A stretch of 64,000 bases of DNA from the NCBI GenBank assembly GCA_963580455.1, contig OY756972.1, forward strand, positions 17,499,001 to 17,563,000, written 5' to 3'. Source of the DNA: Euonymus europaeus. Lineage: Eukaryota; Streptophyta; Magnoliopsida; Celastrales; Celastraceae. Each line of letters begins with the position of its first letter. Within the stretch, counting starts at the first letter, position 1. Shown here in pieces: positions 23,701 through 36,300 of the stretch. The translations under genes and the position numbers were made by a program. The notes beneath the pieces were generated by a model. The model made no database searches. It was not told the DNA's origin and saw nothing but the letters and a program-made list of their open reading frames with translations.

Positions 23701-26700
23701 TCGAAGGAGATGAGAGAGAATATATTTCCACACTCCCCCTATGCACGTACACTGTACACACATCAATTTATTTTCCAGTTTAATTTTTTAATTTAGGCAA
23801 AAAGAAAAATTAAATTATATTCCCAAAAATCCCTTATCCACTTAGAAATTCCTAAGAAACGGACTAACGTAAAGCTAGGGTAAACAAAATTATGTCCGAT
23901 CTTAATGTTCGTTTTCGATTTGGATTAGATCAAGTGTGGGCATAATTTTTATGTTTGAAATTCGCATATAAAAGCAAAACTTTTGTCCAATTTAAAATTG
24001 GATTTGATTTCAAATACAAAAAATTTATTCGATTTATTTATTCGATTTATTTATTCGAACTCTAATTCGGATTGAATTATATATTTTATTTATTTATCCA
24101 TATTTAAAATCAATTCAAATATAGTCAATTAAATACGTTTGAAAATTCTTATCAATCTAACCTCAGATATAAAAATATCTCTTACATATCTTATATTATC
24201 CGATCCGAATCGACCTCAAATGTAATTTTTGCCATCCTTGGTAAAAACCATCAATTTGCCGTCTCACTTTTTTTAGCTTGTTAAATTTTAATCCGACGGC
24301 CTTAAATGATTCTACGGCTGTTCTTATGTGGCCACGTGTACATTGTAGTTTACGGAAGATTACATGCTAGTTGTCATTCTTCTTATTATTAATTAGTTTA
24401 TTACCACAAATACGCGGCTTCGTTGTGTCTGATTTCGTTAAAAATAATAACAGGGTTACCTGGCAAGCGAATTTACTTTAAGCCCTGAGTGTTTCCCTCG
24501 CAAAAGGGAAAGAGAGAAGGGTATTTCAGTCATTGACTGTCTCTTCGTCCTTTGCAACGTAGAAACATTCATTCCTTTTTTATTACTTTTTCCTTATATA
24601 ATACCAAAAAAGTCGAATTACTTTTAAGTCAAAAAAAAAAAGATAAATTCCAAATCTTTTTTCAGGTTGGGTTGGTCAGAAAATCATCTTTTCTACATTT
24701 TTTTATTTATTTATGTCAATAACAATAAAAAGGGGACTAGCTTTCTGGTTTGTATTAGGCGTAGGGGTTGCAAGATTCCTAGGGGTGTATATAACCGAAT
24801 TTGTCTGATCCGGATTAAATCAATTTTGAAAATAAATTATATATTTAGAATATGAGTCTAAATACATAGATTTTGTCTGATTTAAGATCGGGTATTGGCC
24901 CAAACACATTTTTTAAAATTTAATTTAGTTATTCAAACCTTAATCCAGATTGAGTTATTGTTCGGTATACTTGTCTGGATTTAAATTGATCCTAGTATAG
25001 TCAATTAAATACATTCAAAATCTAAATTAATCTGGGTTTAGACATGCAAATATTTCATAAAATCTTATTGTCGATCCGGCCCAAAATCGATTTTGCCACT
25101 CCTAATTAGGCGTGAATTTACTTCCCTATTTATCACACACACAAAGGAGGCTTTTTTATTAAATTATATTGAGGGAAAAAATATGAAAACTATTATTATT
25201 TCCTTTAGTTAGTAAGTATATACACGAGTTGTGTTCAACTTCTGCAAGTAAATGTAAGGACCACCTACAATTGGACTTAATATTTATGTTCTCATATTAA
25301 TTGAACGCGGATTCCTAGTTCTTTGTATGACGACCAATTCATGAAATTGAAATGTAGAAAAGTATAGTGCAACTCAAAAGAGTCTTGGTTAGTGTCAAGA
25401 AAGAGTCTTATAACCCAAAAGATAAGATCATAAAGTGTGAGTGTAATGGGTGGATAAATGAGCCTTAGTTGGCTGATAATATGAACGCATTATCATCGTC
25501 GCCATCATCATTAGAGTCTTTATCTCAAAATTTCGGTGTATATTATTAAATGAGAATGTATGAAAAAAATCAACAAGAATCCACTCGTATCAATTCCTAT
25601 TAAATTTGTATTATTTTTACTATATATTTAAAGTCATGTTGTTTTAAGTCTTCTTTTTTATTTTCTACTTTCTCATATACAAATTATCTCGATTCTCCTC
25701 AGTGCCGCGCCGTTTTCTCTTCGTTGAACATGTTCATATCTTCTTAAACAATTTTGTTACAACTTATTCTCAATTGCCCTTATTCTTATCTTCTATCTAA
25801 TATATCGTTTCTCATCTTATCTCTTCTCATGTGATCACACATCCAACGAAACATTCACATATATGCTATATGAATTTTTTTGGATATGTTGTCTCTTAAT
25901 AGCCCCACTAAAAACCATACAAACATTGCGGGTCATATAATTGACCTAATTTTTTTTTCATAAACATAAAGGAATCTTTTGGTCACATAAAGCTTCAAAT
26001 GCACTCCTCCACTCCGTCCAATCGTTTTTAATTATATTAACCATATCTTACTAATGTCTCCGTCATCTTAAAAAATCCAATCAATATATTTAAGAACCTT
26101 AATTTTTGTTACTTTCCTCTCATCTAGTTCCATCGTTTCTTTGTTCAATTGTCTGCTCTTACTAAACTTATATTTCATATATTTTATTTCAATCCTACTT
26201 GAATTATATTCTTTAAACTTTAAAGCTTTCATCCATATCTCGAGCTTACAGTTAACTCTCTCAGTATTATCTCATCTACTAGAATTTTATCTCATGCAAA
26301 CAGCATGCACCAGGTAACTCGCTTTGGATTTGCGTGCGAGTTCATTCATAACTATAATAAATAGTAACAAGTTTTGTGTCGACCTCTCTTGTGATGAGAA
26401 CACATAGTATGATGTATTGCATTCACTCTACATCTAACATCTCAGATTTATCATGTATTGTTTATGAAATTGTATTTAAAATCTTAAATCTTGTATATTT
26501 TCTATTTCTTATTAAGAAAAGGTACCATTCGTTGTATATATATATATATAATAAAATATAATTTTTATATCATAATGAGATAAGAAAAACCCTTCTCCGA
26601 TGATTCACAATGGGGGACGTCGGGCCAAACCCATGTCGAAAAAAAAAAATATATATATATGTAGTGACAATGTTCACTATGTTGGAGATAGAATAGTGAG

Positions 26701-28672
26701 ACAGGTTGGCCAATACAGTGTCCAACTTAAGCAACAATGCCGTGCGACAATAACAAAGAGGAAGAGATGAGGTGTCCAGAAAAGTTTGGGACGGTGAGCT
26801 CCAAGAACCCTTTTAGATATTTTTGCTTTGAAAACCTTATCTCCACAATGTTTGGTTCACAGTTGTGAAAATTTTAAATAAGACAAATAAACACTTCCAA
26901 TCTTAGTAGGCGAGAAAGAAAATGTGTATTCCTTCCAAAATGAAAAAGAAAACTAAGTTGGATATCTACCAAGATCGGATCAACAAACTATTATGATCCA
27001 TTTTAACAGCAATTTCGATCCTATCAATCGATCCAAATGAGATCGGGTTCATTTGGGACAATACTATCATTTTTTTGGGTAATTACAGATAATCTCGCCG
27101 TATAAATTTGATCTTTGAAGATTTCATATGTGCCTTCGACCGTAAAGTTTTCAATTGACGACTATGTAAGTTGGGCCAAAATTCATTGAGTTCAGCTCGT
27201 GGCGACAACGGTGTTCCTTCCAGTAAGAATCAAACTTAAAACTTTTCGAATCTATACGATTTGGGCTCAAAGAGATTCAACATTAGACTATCATACGAGT
27301 GGTTCACAATATTACCATGATTCCTTGCCAAAAAAATAAAAAACCTATCTCTAATTTTTATTTTATTAAATTTAAGCCTAATTTACTTTTCTAATTGCCC
27401 AAAAATCATTTTTTTTAATTTTCTTTCCTCCACAACTATTTGATATATGCACAATCCACATGGAATATATAAGTTAAAAGAAATTGTGGTGGGGTGCCCA
27501 AGATTTTATTTATTTATTTATTCCTTATTTTTTAGCATACTAATATATAAAAAAAATTACAAAGTTCCCAAGAAAGGAAAGAGACAGTGTATCTTATTAA
27601 GAGGTCCAAATTAGGGTTTCAGCCTCAGCCACTAAACCGAACTTTCTTGGAAGTTGCTTACAACAATGCTGTTGTGGACAACAAAATTAGTCCTTGTTTG
27701 CCACCACAACCACATAATAAGGCAACCACAATAGTTGCAATTGTAATGGCCCGACAATTTTGTTTTTGGGTCCCACATCTATCTCACAAAATCATAACTC
27801 TCAATACAATCAAATCAGCATAACACACATTTCAATACTGCCACATCAGCAAAACACATCTCCCAATACAAAACTATTATCCAACCCAACTACTTTTCTA
27901 TCCTTCATACTATCCCCATCAAATTTACACCAAAATCAAGACTGGGTCCCACATTTATTACAAAAAGTCAAGCCACATCATCATCCACATCACCAAAACA
28001 CATATATCAATACAACCACATCAACAAAACACATTTTTCAATACAGCCACATCAGCAAAACACATTATGCTGATTTGATTGTATTGAGAGTATGAAGGAT
28101 AGGAAAGTAGTTGGGTTGGATAATGATTTTGTATTGGGAGATGTGTTTTGCTGATGTGGCAGTATTGAAATGTGTGTTATGCTGATTTGATTGTATTGAG
28201 AGTTGTGATTTTGTGAGATAGATGTGGGACCCAAAAACAAAATTGTCGGGCCATTACAATTGCAACTATTGTGGTTGCCTTATTATGTGGTTGTGGTGGC
28301 AAACAAGGACTAATTTTGTTGTCCACAACAGCATTGTTGTAAGCAACTTCCAAGAAAGTTCGGTTTAGTGGCTGAGGCTGAAACCCTAATTTGGACCTCT
28401 TAATAAGAACAACATAAGCTAAGAACAATGAGAGCTTCTTCTTTTTTTCTTCTTCCTTTCCTTTCATTATCACACAAAACAAACAATATTTTTCTTTTAT
28501 TTTCTTCGGAAAAATTTAGGTTCTCTTTAGCCTATATTTTCATTGATGCGAAGCCAGGTTGTCATGAATTGATCTTTGCGTTTGCATTTTGTTTGGGGAA
28601 ATTAGATTTTTTGTTTATTTCCACTAGTCAACAATTTATTTATTTTTAATAAACTCTTACCCCTTTTTTTGT
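23633..28672 (+). repeat. Large tandem segmental duplication, copy 1
   Basis: Copy 1 begins at GCCGTTTGGTGG in the GT17 leader and matches copy 2 (29432-30817 and 47215-48640) collinearly. Shared landmarks include CCCAAAAATCCCTTATCC (23823 and 29610), TTTTGCCACTCCTAATTAGG (about 25091 and 30116), TTGAACATGTTCATATCTTC (25723 and 30781), GAGACAGGTTGGC (about 26698 and 47313), GTGAGCTCCAAGAACCC (about 26795 and 47413) and CTAAACCGAACTTTCTTGG (about 27633 and 48300). Relative to copy 2 it has extra blocks at about 24270-24415, 24480-25090, 25770-26640 and 27723-28408. No gene is recognisable inside. The block 24790-25100 itself echoes 23925-24240. Confidence 0.88.
27592..28408. repeat. Long foldback: 319-bp inverted arms with a 179-bp loop
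   Basis: Arm 1 (27592-27910) and arm 2 (28090-28408) are reverse complements with only a few mismatches, both exactly 319 bp. The same peptide frame can be read from each arm in opposite directions, which confirms the match but does not imply coding. The loop (27911-28089) contains several degenerate copies of CCACATCA(G/A)CAAAACACAT. Copy 2 of the duplication has only the first 130 bp of arm 1 (to CCACATAATAAG at about 48401), followed directly by the sequence found after arm 2. A transcript through it would form a near-perfect double strand. Confidence 0.93.
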
Positions 28673-29431
28673 CATAAGGTCCTCAAAAAGACAAGTCAGA
28701 TCCCAAAGCGTCCCAAATAATTCACTATTCTTATCGAGCTATCGACCAAGTCATAGTCGAGTTGAGGAGTATCAACTCGATACTAGAATCGAGATAAATC
28801 ATCTTCTATTGAGGAATGACCTAGGAGACATCTCAATAACAAATTGAGGATGCATCTTGGGAAATTAATTTGAGCACTTTGTCCCTTCAGAATTAAGCAT
28901 TAATGCAATGTACTAAGATTCTTTTAATTAAATTTATTACCAAATTTTTTGATCACTTTTTTGCAAAGTCAATCTCTTTCAATACCTATTCACCTCATAT
29001 ATATAGTAGGGGTGTGAGTTATGACAATCCTTCCACTCTTTTCATCACCGATAATATTAGGGTTAATTTGTAGGGGATTGTTCTAACTCTTTTTATAGAG
29101 TTGAAGCTAGTGATAACATGGATTTTTTATTAAAAAAAATAGAAAAAGTGAATGAAGCTCGAATTCGGAGTTCGAAATTACAGACGACTCAGCTCACTAA
29201 CTGATAATATTAGAGTTACTTTGGATCTTTCGTTTTTATTATTTTTTACGTGAAAACATCTGGTCACTATCGCTTCTGTTTAGTAAACTCGCGACTATAT
29301 ACAATAATTTGCAAAGCATGCGTCTCAAGCAAACACATCAAATTTTTATGGATGGAACCAACTCCTTTCCCTATGTGCGTAGTTGAGTGCAAGGACTTGC
29401 TGTAGCTTTATTACAGCAGGTCCCGTTGTAA
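28673..29431. other. Spacer between the two duplicate copies
   Basis: This sequence is unique in the window. It contains a run of GAGTTGAGGAG/CAACTCGAT phrases near 28750-28800 but no gene or element that I recognise. Confidence 0.5.
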
Positions 29432-30817
29432 TAGCCATTTGGTGGGTTTTTCGCTCTTTTGCTAGATAGTACCCTCTCTGCAATCAATATATATATAGAT
29501 GAGGGAGAATATATTTTTCACACTCCCCTACGATGCATAAAATGAACATATCAATTTATTTTCTAGTTTAATTTTTTAAATTAGGAAAAAAGAAAAATTA
29601 TATTATATTCCCAAAAATCCCTTATCCCCTTAGAAATTCCTTAGAAACGGACTAACTAACATAAACATTAGGATTGGCAAAATTATGTCCTATCTAAATG
29701 TTTGATTTATTCTATCCATATTAAACCAAGTGTGGACATAAGTGTTATCCCTGAAATTCGAGTCCAAACACAAAATTTTTATCCGCTTTAAAATCGGATT
29801 CATAGATAAACACAAAAAATCTTATCCGATTTAGTAATTCTGACCTTATTGATTTATTATCCGATTTACTTATCCGGATTCAAACCAATTTGGGTATGAT
29901 TAATTAAGTACGTTTGGAAATCTAAATCAATCTGGATCCAAATATACAAATATCTCATAAACACTCTATGTTATCCGAGTCGATTGACCCAGGCCCAAAT
30001 TTTGCCACACTTGATAAAAACCGTCAATTAGAAGAAGTTACCGTTCCAGTTTTTTTTTTTAATCGTTGTGTCTAATTTCCCTTAAAAAATAATAACATGT
30101 TTATCTGGCAAGTGATTTTGCCACTCCTAATTAGGTATGAATTTACTTCCGTATCTATCACCCACAAACAAAAGTGGCTTTTTTTATTAAATTATATTGA
30201 GGAAATTAATAAAGCCGGAAATTATTATTATTATTTCCTTTGGTTAGGTATATAAACGCGTCGTGTTCATTAATTTAGGTACTTTCTCCAACTCGTGTAC
30301 GTAAATGCAAGGACTACCTACAATTGGACTTAGTATTTATATTCTCATATTAATTGACGCGGATTGCTAGTTCTTTGTGTGACGACCAATTCATGAAATT
30401 GAAAAGTGGAAAAGTATAATGGAAACTCAAAAACATTGATTGGGGTCAAGAAAGAGTCTTATAACCCAAAATATACGATCACAAGAGTGCGAGGTGTAAT
30501 GGGTCGATGGTATGCAATTAATATTTAACAATGAGATTGCTCACTTGACCTCAGATGTGAACACATTATCATCGTCACCATGAGTCTTTATCTCAAAAGT
30601 TCGATGTATATTACATGAGAGTGTATGAGAAAAATCAACGAGAGGCCACCCATATAAATTCCTATTAAATTCATATTATTTCAAGTCATGTTCTTTTTAA
30701 GTCGTTATTTCATTTTATTTTCTACTCTCTCATATACAAATTATCTCGATTCTCCTCACCGTCACACCGTTTTCTCTTCGTTGAACATGTTCATATCTTC
30801 TTAGATAGTTTTCTATG
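29432..30817 (+). repeat. Segmental duplication copy 2, left part
   Basis: This part matches 23633-25770 of copy 1 with substitutions and with two blocks missing (counterparts of about 24270-24415 and 24480-25090). It includes a copy of the GT17 TATA region but no GT17 coding sequence. It is interrupted at 30818 by the 5' LTR of the Tat-type element. Confidence 0.88.
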
Positions 30818-33163
30818 TGTAGTACCCCATTTTTGTCCGGGTAACTTTTGTTTTAAGAAATATGATTCTTGTTTCAAAAATATAAAATGAAAATTTGAAA
30901 AGGAAATAATAAATAAATGAAGCCTACCCAATTATTCAATTACCCAATTTAAAGCCAAAAGCATTTAACCCACTAATTAACCAATTTAAAACCAACCAGG
31001 CCCATTGCCCAATTAAGCCCAAATAACTACCTAAAACACTTAAACTAACTTACCCGACTAATCCAGCCCATTACCCAGCTAGCCCGGCCCATAAATCCTA
31101 ATTAACCTAAATCATTAAAAACCTAAACAGCCCCATTATCCGGCCCAAACCCAGCCCACCTAAACTAACCCATTATCTGGCCCAAAACAAAAATCTAAAC
31201 TAACCTAACCAAGCCCTCACCACTTAACCTAAAACTCAAACCCTAAAACATTACCTAAGGGGAGAAGAGGGAAGGGTCGGCGACAGTGGGAAGAAATGGT
31301 GGCCGACAGCCAATCGACACGCACAAGAGATCGGAAAACCGGTGGAGGATGACGGAAGAAAGCAGAGGGAGAGAACGCACCAGAGAAAGAGAGAAAGTGG
31401 GAGACAAAGTGGTAGTGGGAAGGAAAGACAGAAATATAGTGGAGATGGTGGAGATGGTGGAGATGCGGAGCTGGAAGGCACCGGCTGAGGGCTATAAGAG
31501 GGGAGGCCGGACGAAGCTGAAGGGGGGGATCCAAAAAAGGAAAAAGCCAGAAAAACGGGGAGATTGAGGGAGGAATTTTCGAGTTGTCTTGGGGATTTTT
31601 CTTGAGAAAACCAGAGGTGTTTTACGGAGGGAGAAAACCAGAGGAAGTTCGGGGAGAAGGAAACGGAAGAAACGGATTTGGAAAGAGATCGGGGTTTCTT
31701 GAGAAGAAAATCGAGCAGAGGGGAAGCCAAAGGTAATCTAGATATCAAATTTCATTTCCTTTTCGGTTTTTGTTTGGTTTTTCCGGTTTTGTTTGTACCC
31801 TTGTTTGTTCTTAGGGTTTGTGTTGTTGGATCTGTTGGTTTGGCTGTTTTGTTTCTCTGTTTGCGTTGTTCTTCAATTTTGATTGCAGGGGTGGCGGATC
31901 GCCGGCGCCGGCCACGGCCACGAGTGCTGGCCAAGGAGCAAGATGGTGAACAATAGTTGGATGTTGGGCCAGGGTTGGATGTTGGGCCTGGTGTAGATAT
32001 TGGGCCGGTGTTAGGTTTGTATGATGTTGGGTCGGGAATGATGTAATGGGTCGGGTTGAGAATGAGATATTGGGCCATGAAAGTTTACTTACATGTTGGG
32101 TTTGGGCTGCATTTGATTTGGTTTATTCGTTTGGGCCGGTTTTTATTTATTGAGCCGTGTTTAAGTTTTAATTTGGTTTTCTCATGGGTTTCTGTTTGTA
32201 CTCGTATTGGGCCTGGTCCGAGTTTTATTTGTTTGGTCTTGGGTTCTGTTTTGATGTAATGGGCTTTGTTTGATTGTTTGGGTTTGGGCCACAGGGAAGT
32301 AAATGTATTGGGCCTGTTGGATTGTTTTGGTTTGTAGTAATAGGTTGGGGTTGAACTTTATCTTTATGATTATATAGGCTCAAGTAATGTAATAATGTAA
32401 TAAAATAGTGAAAGTAGTATAGATAGTATTACTTAGATTAATATGTATGTTTATATTTAATTTCAATGTTTATTTAGATAATTTGTAAAATGAATCGAAT
32501 CATACGATTACATACGTTCAACCCGCCAAACATCTTTCATCCAAATTCGAGAATATCAAAGTATTGGTTTCTCAAGATCTTTCTTTCAATCATCCGAGAA
32601 TATCAAAGTATTGGTTTCTCAAGATCTTTCTTTCAATCATCCGAGAATATCAAAGTATTAGTTTCTCAAGATCTTTCTTTCAATCATCCGAGAATATCAA
32701 AGTATTGGTTTCTCAAGATCTTTCTTTCAATCATTCGAGAATATCAAAGTATTGGTTTCTCGAGACATTTCTTCCAAACATCCGATTATTTTAGTTCCGT
32801 CCAAAGGGATTTTACAGTATCCGTTAAAACAATTATTTTCATCATTTATTCAAAATTAATGAAACTTTTTTCTACCAATTTAACCATAATCGATTTTTCC
32901 GATACATAAACAATTTGAGACATACAAAAATATTTTTAAGAAAAGGCATAAACAATTTAAAAGGCAACCGACTAGGGAGTTGTGGGGTGCCTAACACCTT
33001 CCCCACACTCAATAGACCCCCTTACCCATTTTTTTGGTTCGCAAGCCTAACATTTAGTGTCCAATTGCACTATAATCAATTGGTGGCGACTCTTACATTT
33101 TCTTACATTTTACAGACATTTTCTCAAATAGCGCCGGTACGCGTCGTGATTTCGGTTGCGACA
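30818..33163 (+). repeat. 5' LTR of the Tat-type element (about 2.35 kb)
   Basis: It starts TGTAGTACCCC at 30818; the same sequence starts the 3' LTR at 43383 and the flanking bases differ, which fixes the boundary. The end is inferred at ...GCGACA (33163), two bases before the primer site, since the truncated 3' LTR covers only the first 650 bp. The LTR carries GGCCCA words at 30990-31160, a GC-rich purine-rich block at 31260-31720, eight TGGGCC words at 31960-32320 and a 47-bp tandem array at 32551-32785. Open frames within it (31229-31956) have low-complexity products and are unlikely to be genes. Confidence 0.88.
32551..32785 (+). repeat. Five-copy 47-bp tandem array in the LTR
   Basis: Units start at 32551, 32598, 32645, 32692 and 32739 with GAATATCAAAGTATTGGTTT and continue CTCAAGATCTTTCTTTCAAT plus CATCCGA. 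The first four are nearly identical and the fifth is diverged. The array lies in the last 600 bp of the LTR. Confidence 0.95.
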
Positions 33164-33165
33164 AC

Positions 33166-33183
33166 TGGCGACTCTGCTGGGGA
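33166..33183 (+). other. Primer binding site of the Tat-type element
   Basis: TGGCGACTCTGCTGGGGA lies two bases after the inferred LTR end and begins with the TGG complementary to a tRNA 3' CCA. Tat/Ogre elements are known for a primer site of this type, attributed to tRNA-Arg; the tRNA assignment is from memory. Confidence 0.85.
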
Positions 33184-33325
33184 TACCAGAGAGAGAGAGA
33201 ATAAAGAACATATAAGCAAAAATAGCATCAGAAAAGCATCATCATCCCTATCAGACTCGCCTACAGCTAAAGCTAGCTAAGAGGATGGAACAAGAAGAGA
33301 AAGCCAGAATCAAGAGATCGCGGAG

Positions 33326-36300
33326 ATGAGGGAGCAGCTTGCCCTATTGGCTCAGAGCGTAGCTCTGTTAGTAAAAGGAAAAGAAACAGCAGGAAGTTCA
33401 GAGTTGCCTATGGGTCCAGAGATTGCCACTTACCATGCTACTCCACCCTACCTACCAGGGTTTACTCCTACTCATGGTCAATCATTACCGGAATCGAATC
33501 AGCCACAATATGCTCCACAACCAAACCAGACATATATCCCTCCAACTGGAGCTCTTCCACCTAATTCTCATGTGGAGCATATTAATATGGTGGACCCCAT
33601 CAGGGTTATGGGGGAAGAAGTTCAAAACGTAGGCAACGTTCCTTTGGATGAATTCAAGAAATTGGAGAAACGAATGAGAGCCATGGAAGGGTTCAGCACG
33701 TCGGGAGCTTTGAACCCGTCAAGCTTATGTTTGGTAAAAAATTTGCAAATTCCACATGACTTCATCCTGCCCAAGTTTAGCTTGTTTAATGGCACAGGTG
33801 CCCCGTTGGATCACTTGACTATGTACTGTCGGCGAATGCAGCCATACGCAAATAATGAGAAAGTAATGGTCCATTTTTTCCAAGACAGTCTGAATGGACC
33901 AGCCCAAAGGTGGTTCAATGCGCTCAACCCTACGTTAATTTCTTCGTGGGAGGATTTGGCAGAAATGTTTATGAAACAATATAAACATAATGAAGAGAAA
34001 GTTCCTACTGTTTATGACTTGCAGAATACTATTATGAAGGAAGAGGAAGGTTTCAGAGCATATGCTCACCGATGGAGAGACTTGGTGGCCCAGATAATCC
34101 CACCACTGACAGAAAAAGATTTATTGAATGCCTTCATTGATGCTCTTCAGGAGCCCTATACCTCGAATCTGGCAGGAGGGGGTCATCGTGATCTGGCGGA
34201 TATCATACATTCAGGTGAACGAGTTGAGCGTTGTATAAAGAGAGGGACTTTGTATAGTCCTAGTTTGGAAAAATCGGAGGCTTCAAAACCCAGCAAAGGA
34301 AAGAAGGCTGATGTGCATTCCGTGAGTTTCACTCCATCACCAGCTGACTTTAAGTCACCTACTTCAAATTACCAATCCAGGGATGATACTCCTAGCATGC
34401 ATAATCCAGAAATATACTTTAACCAGCCACCAAATACCTATCCTCCCCAATACAATGCTCCGTCCCTGAACCAATATCCTCAACACCCAAATGCTGGCCA
34501 AAACCTCCGTTCGAATCCTCAGAATACAGACCTCAATCGATACCCTGGCAACCAAAATACTTACCAGAACCCTCGTCCAAATTTTCGGAACCCCAATCCT
34601 AGACCTCGAAGGCCATTCGAGCAGTTTGATCCTATTCCAATAACCTATACAGAATGTTTCACCAAGCTGCAAGCCCAAGGAGCAGTTGCCCCAATTCCTG
34701 GAAGAGTCCATAAGCCTCCATATCCTCCATGGTATGATCCCGATCTGACATGTTTGTATCATGGCGGTGCACCGGGACACTCAACAGAGACGTGTTTACA
34801 ATTCAAGAGGATAGTACAAGGGATGGTTGAGGCAAAATGGCTTGACCTTAGCGCGGTCAGCAAGCCGAATGTCAATAACAACCCCTTACCCAATCATGAG
34901 AAGGAAGGAGTAAATCTTGTGGAGAATTTTCGTGATATCAAAAGATGGGTTTCCGAAATATCAATGCCTTTGGGTAGTTTATTTGCGATATTAAGTAAAG
35001 AAGGTTTGATTAAGGAGAGTAAGAGCATGGAAACTGAAAATGAATTCCACGACCCAGCTAAGGTTTGTGAATATCATAAAGGACAAGAAGGGCATGTCAT
35101 TGAGAGTTGCGCTGCTTTCCGAGGAAAGGTGCAAGAATTAATGGACTTAAAGATGATATCATTACGAGAGGGAAAAATCGAGCCCAAAGAGGTCAATGTT
35201 GTCGGAGGATACTATCAAGGGGCCAGACCCAACTCCACGCCACAATTTGTGGTCCAATATTATGTGGAAGATGTGCCCCCGGTTGCCGCATCCAAGGCAG
35301 ACTCATTATACAAAAGTGACAAAGCAGTGCCTTGGACCTATGAAGTAGGCACCAACAGTATTAAGGGAGGAGTGGTAGACAATATCTCTGGTATTAGTGG
35401 GATGACCCGGAGCGGAAGATGTTACACTCCAGACAAGCTAGACGAAAGGCCGACAAAAGATCATGAGGCAGAACGCAAAAGAAAAGGGAAAGATGTACTG
35501 GGAATGGAAAGGTCAATCCCCCTCTCGACTGAGGGTCTCTTCATGCGTCCAGATGATGCAGAACAGACGATAAATGATTCAGAAGTGCAAGAGTTCCTAA
35601 AAATCATCCGACAAAGTGAATACATGATTGTGGACCAATTAAAAAAGACCCCGGCAAGGATTTCGATCTTGGAACTGATAATGAGTTCAGAGCCACATAG
35701 GCAGGTCTTGTTGAGAATGCTGAACCAGGCTTATGTGCCCACCAAAATTCCTACGGAGGCTCTTGATAGCATTGTGGGAAATGTATTGGCCTCTCATTTA
35801 CTGTCCTTTACTGAAGATGAAATTCCGCCTGAAGGGATGGGGCATAATAAAGCTTTGCATATTTCTGCTATGTGTCGCGGAAAAGAATTGGCAAGCATTC
35901 TGGTAGACAATGGGTCGTCACTCAATATTCTACCCAAAGAAACTTTTGAGAGATTGCCTATTGACAGGTCCTATCTTAAGGAAGTACCCATGGTAGTAAG
36001 GGCGTTTGATGGAACTCGAAGGGAAATCATGGGGGAGATTGAAATACCATTGGAGGTGGCTAGTATAACTTTCAATGTGCCGTTTGTTGTTATGGATATT
36101 TCTCCCACTTACAGCTGTTTATTGGGACGGCCTTGGATTCATACTGCGGGGGTTGTTCCGTCATCGTTACATCAAATGCTCAAATTTGTCCATGATGGAA
36201 GGATCTATATAGTAAAAAGTCAGTCGGAATGGATGGTTGCTAGCTTGGCCATTGATGGCCATATCGATGCTCCAATGGCTGGAGTGGAAAGCTCTTTCCA

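Noticed and set aside
27587..28482. Two nearly identical protein frames on opposite strands
   Set aside because: They are the two arms of the foldback read from each side. Matching frames follow from the inverted repeat and are not evidence of coding.
31229..31956. Overlapping open frames on both strands in the GC-rich part of the 5' LTR
   Set aside because: Products are low-complexity (Ser/Pro/Leu or Arg/Glu-rich), the same sequence recurs in the 3' LTR, and no family pattern appears.
32490..32909. 139-residue frame with repeated NHPRISKYWFLKIF-type peptides
   Set aside because: It is the translation of the 47-bp non-coding tandem array in the LTR.
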